Assembly: GCA_025922755.1 (NCBI GenBank)
Contig: JAICHE010000086.1
Span: 1 to 5,662 of the forward strand
DNA length: 5,662 nucleotides
Direction: 5' to 3'
Source: Nitrososphaeraceae archaeon
GTDB lineage: Archaea > Thermoproteota > Nitrososphaeria > Nitrososphaerales > Nitrosopumilaceae
Part shown: one piece after another, positions 4,628 to 5,662 of the stretch
Position numbering within the stretch: position 1 is the first letter of the stretch
Layout: each line of letters begins with the position of its first letter
The notes under the pieces: generated by a model
What the model saw: only the letters and a program-made list of their open reading frames with translations
Told to the model about the DNA's origin: nothing
Databases searched by the model: none
Translations under genes and position numbers: made by a program

Positions 4628-5377
4628 ATGACAGGAAAAATTGAATCCTTCCTAAAATCAGAGTTAAAAAAGAAAAATGCGTTATTATTTGTATTAATTG
4701 ATTCTGAAGTATCAAACCTAGAATCTTCTAAAAAACTGGCTCAAGAAGTTGAAAAAATCGGTGCATCTGCCATACTTGTAGGGGGATCTTCTGCTACTGA
4801 TCAAATCGAAATGGCTCAAGTTGTTAAAGGTATCAAACAAGGAATTAAGATTCCTATTATTTTGTTTCCTGGAAATGTAACAGGAGTTGTACCGGATGCT
4901 GATGCAATTTTATTTAGTTCTCTAATGAATTCAGAAAATCCTTATTTTATCACTCAGGCACAGGCATTGGGCGCACCAAGTGTTCTTAAATTTGGTCTTG
5001 AACCCCTTCCTACAGCATATCTCGTGATTGGTGATGGGACTTCTGCATGGTTCGTAGGCTCAGCAAGAGGGATACCATTTGAAAAGCCAAAAATTGCAGC
5101 AGCTTATGCTTTAGCTGCACAATTTCTAGGCATGAGATTTGTTTACCTTGAGGCAGGCTCCGGGGCAAAATCTAGTGTAACGCCTGAAATGGTAAAGACA
5201 GTTCGGACTATTTTTAATGGGTTCTTAATTGTTGGAGGTGGAATAAAAGAGGTAAAGACTGCCAAAGAACTGGTAAAAGCAGGAGCTGATGCTCTTGTGA
5301 TAGGAACTTTCCTAGAAAAGGGGGGAAGTCTCAAAAAACTCACGGAAATTGCAAAAACAATTCAAAAATCAAAATAA
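4628..5377 (+). CDS. Geranylgeranylglyceryl phosphate synthase (GGGP synthase)
   Basis: This enzyme joins geranylgeranyl diphosphate to sn-glycerol 1-phosphate, making the first ether bond of archaeal membrane lipids. It is a TIM-barrel prenyltransferase of the PcrB/GGGPS family, and 249 aa is full length. Visible family marks include LIDSE (23-27, with the Mg/diphosphate-binding Asp), VGGSS (51-55), the FPGN loop (80-83), SLMNSENP (98-105), YLEAGSGA (173-180), VGGGI (202-206) and the phosphate-binding GADALVIGT (219-227). These identify the archaeal-type enzyme rather than bacterial PcrB heptaprenyl enzymes. The start is the first ATG, with a TATA-like box about 25 nt upstream. The next gene, PolD large subunit, follows after 9 nt in the same reading frame, so the two are almost surely co-transcribed. 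This links lipid synthesis and replication at the expression level. Confidence 0.96.
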   Translation: MTGKIESFLKSELKKKNALLFVLIDSEVSNLESSKKLAQEVEKIGASAILVGGSSATDQIEMAQVVKGIKQGIKIPIILFPGNVTGVVPDADAILFSSLMNSENPYFITQAQALGAPSVLKFGLEPLPTAYLVIGDGTSAWFVGSARGIPFEKPKIAAAYALAAQFLGMRFVYLEAGSGAKSSVTPEMVKTVRTIFNGFLIVGGGIKEVKTAKELVKAGADALVIGTFLEKGGSLKKLTEIAKTIQKSK

Positions 5378-5386
5378 GTGCTGAAT

Positions 5387-5662
5387 ATGTCTGAAAATGA
5401 TGCCATTTCTCGTTTACGTGGCATAAAAATGCCAAATTATTACCAAAATTACTATACAGAGCTTTCGAATGACACATACACCATTTTTGAGAAGGCCGCT
5501 AATGCAAAATCAAGTTTGGTAGACTCATCTGGAATAATCGAGCCAAAAATCGCATTTGATTTAGCAGATAGGGTTGCCAAAATGCACGAAATTGACATTG
5601 CCGAACCTTTACGAGAATTATTAAAAATTAATGGAAAGGAGCTTTCAGCTTTAATTCTATCC
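5387..5662 (+). CDS. polC: DNA polymerase D large subunit DP2, N-terminal fragment (runs off the window)
   Basis: This is the first 92 codons of what should be a protein of over 1,000 residues, the catalytic subunit of PolD and partner of the DP1 encoded at the left edge. Visible text includes MPNYYQNYYTELSNDTYTIF near the start, then the segment IEPKIAFDLADRV and AEPLRELLKINGKEL. It follows the N-terminal pattern of archaeal DP2: a Y-rich helix with regular acidic spacing, then the [IV]-P-x-A-x-D-[ML]-A-x-R-V stretch and an x-R-[ED]-L-L helix. The active site lies far outside the window, so the call rests on this N-terminal similarity and context. The ATG at 5387 is 9 nt after the GGGP synthase stop; an in-frame GTG at 5378 is a less likely start. 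No Shine-Dalgarno is visible, so translational coupling to the upstream gene is plausible. Confidence 0.85.
   Translation, partial: MSENDAISRLRGIKMPNYYQNYYTELSNDTYTIFEKAANAKSSLVDSSGIIEPKIAFDLADRVAKMHEIDIAEPLRELLKINGKELSALILS

Noticed and set aside
5143..5343. 66-codon minus-strand open frame inside GGGP synthase
   Set aside because: It is a shadow of the conserved C-terminal barrel segment of GGGP synthase, with no motif and a Pro/Ser/Thr-rich translation.
1..5662. Archaeal C/D box small RNAs or tRNA genes
   Set aside because: TGATGA-like boxes occur (for example near 880 inside DP1) but without a matching D box at suitable spacing in non-coding DNA. No tRNA-like T-loop and acceptor pairing was seen.

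Overview
The window looks like chromosomal DNA from a low-GC ammonia-oxidising archaeon of the Nitrososphaerota (Thaumarchaeota), most likely a Nitrosopumilus-like marine lineage. The grounds are both subunits of archaeal DNA polymerase D, an archaeal Orc1/Cdc6 initiator, an archaeal ether-lipid enzyme (GGGP synthase), strong AT richness, and genes that mostly lack Shine-Dalgarno sequences. PolD rules out Bacteria and argues against classical Crenarchaeota. The exact lineage is inference.

Layout from left to right. Bases 1-1113 (+) hold the 3' part of the PolD small subunit (DP1). It overlaps tail to tail by 24 bp with orc1/cdc6 (1090-2298, -). Bases 2299-2772 form a non-coding region that I read as the chromosomal replication origin. 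It carries two identical 26-bp direct repeats that resemble the archaeal origin recognition box (ORB), a weaker ORB-like match in the opposite orientation, A/T-rich stretches, and a dense set of GTTAACA motifs that no known ORB model explains. Next come a 128-aa winged-helix protein (2773-3159, +), an overlooked 53-aa AbrB-type protein (3161-3322, -), a membrane-anchored winged-helix protein (3447-4073, -) and a 120-aa probable helix-turn-helix protein (4200-4562, -). The last pair is divergent: that 120-aa gene and GGGP synthase (4628-5377, +) share a 65-bp gap holding a perfect dyad. GGGP synthase is followed after 9 nt by the 5' end of the PolD large subunit (DP2, 5387 to the window edge, +).

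The window is therefore a replication-origin island: initiator, origin and both subunits of the replicative polymerase lie within about 5.7 kb. Between them sit four small, mostly DNA-binding-like proteins whose roles are unknown. The most interesting items are the origin architecture, the GTTAACA array running up to the start of the winged-helix gene, and the membrane-tethered winged-helix protein. Homology calls rest on motif recognition by eye; no searches were run.
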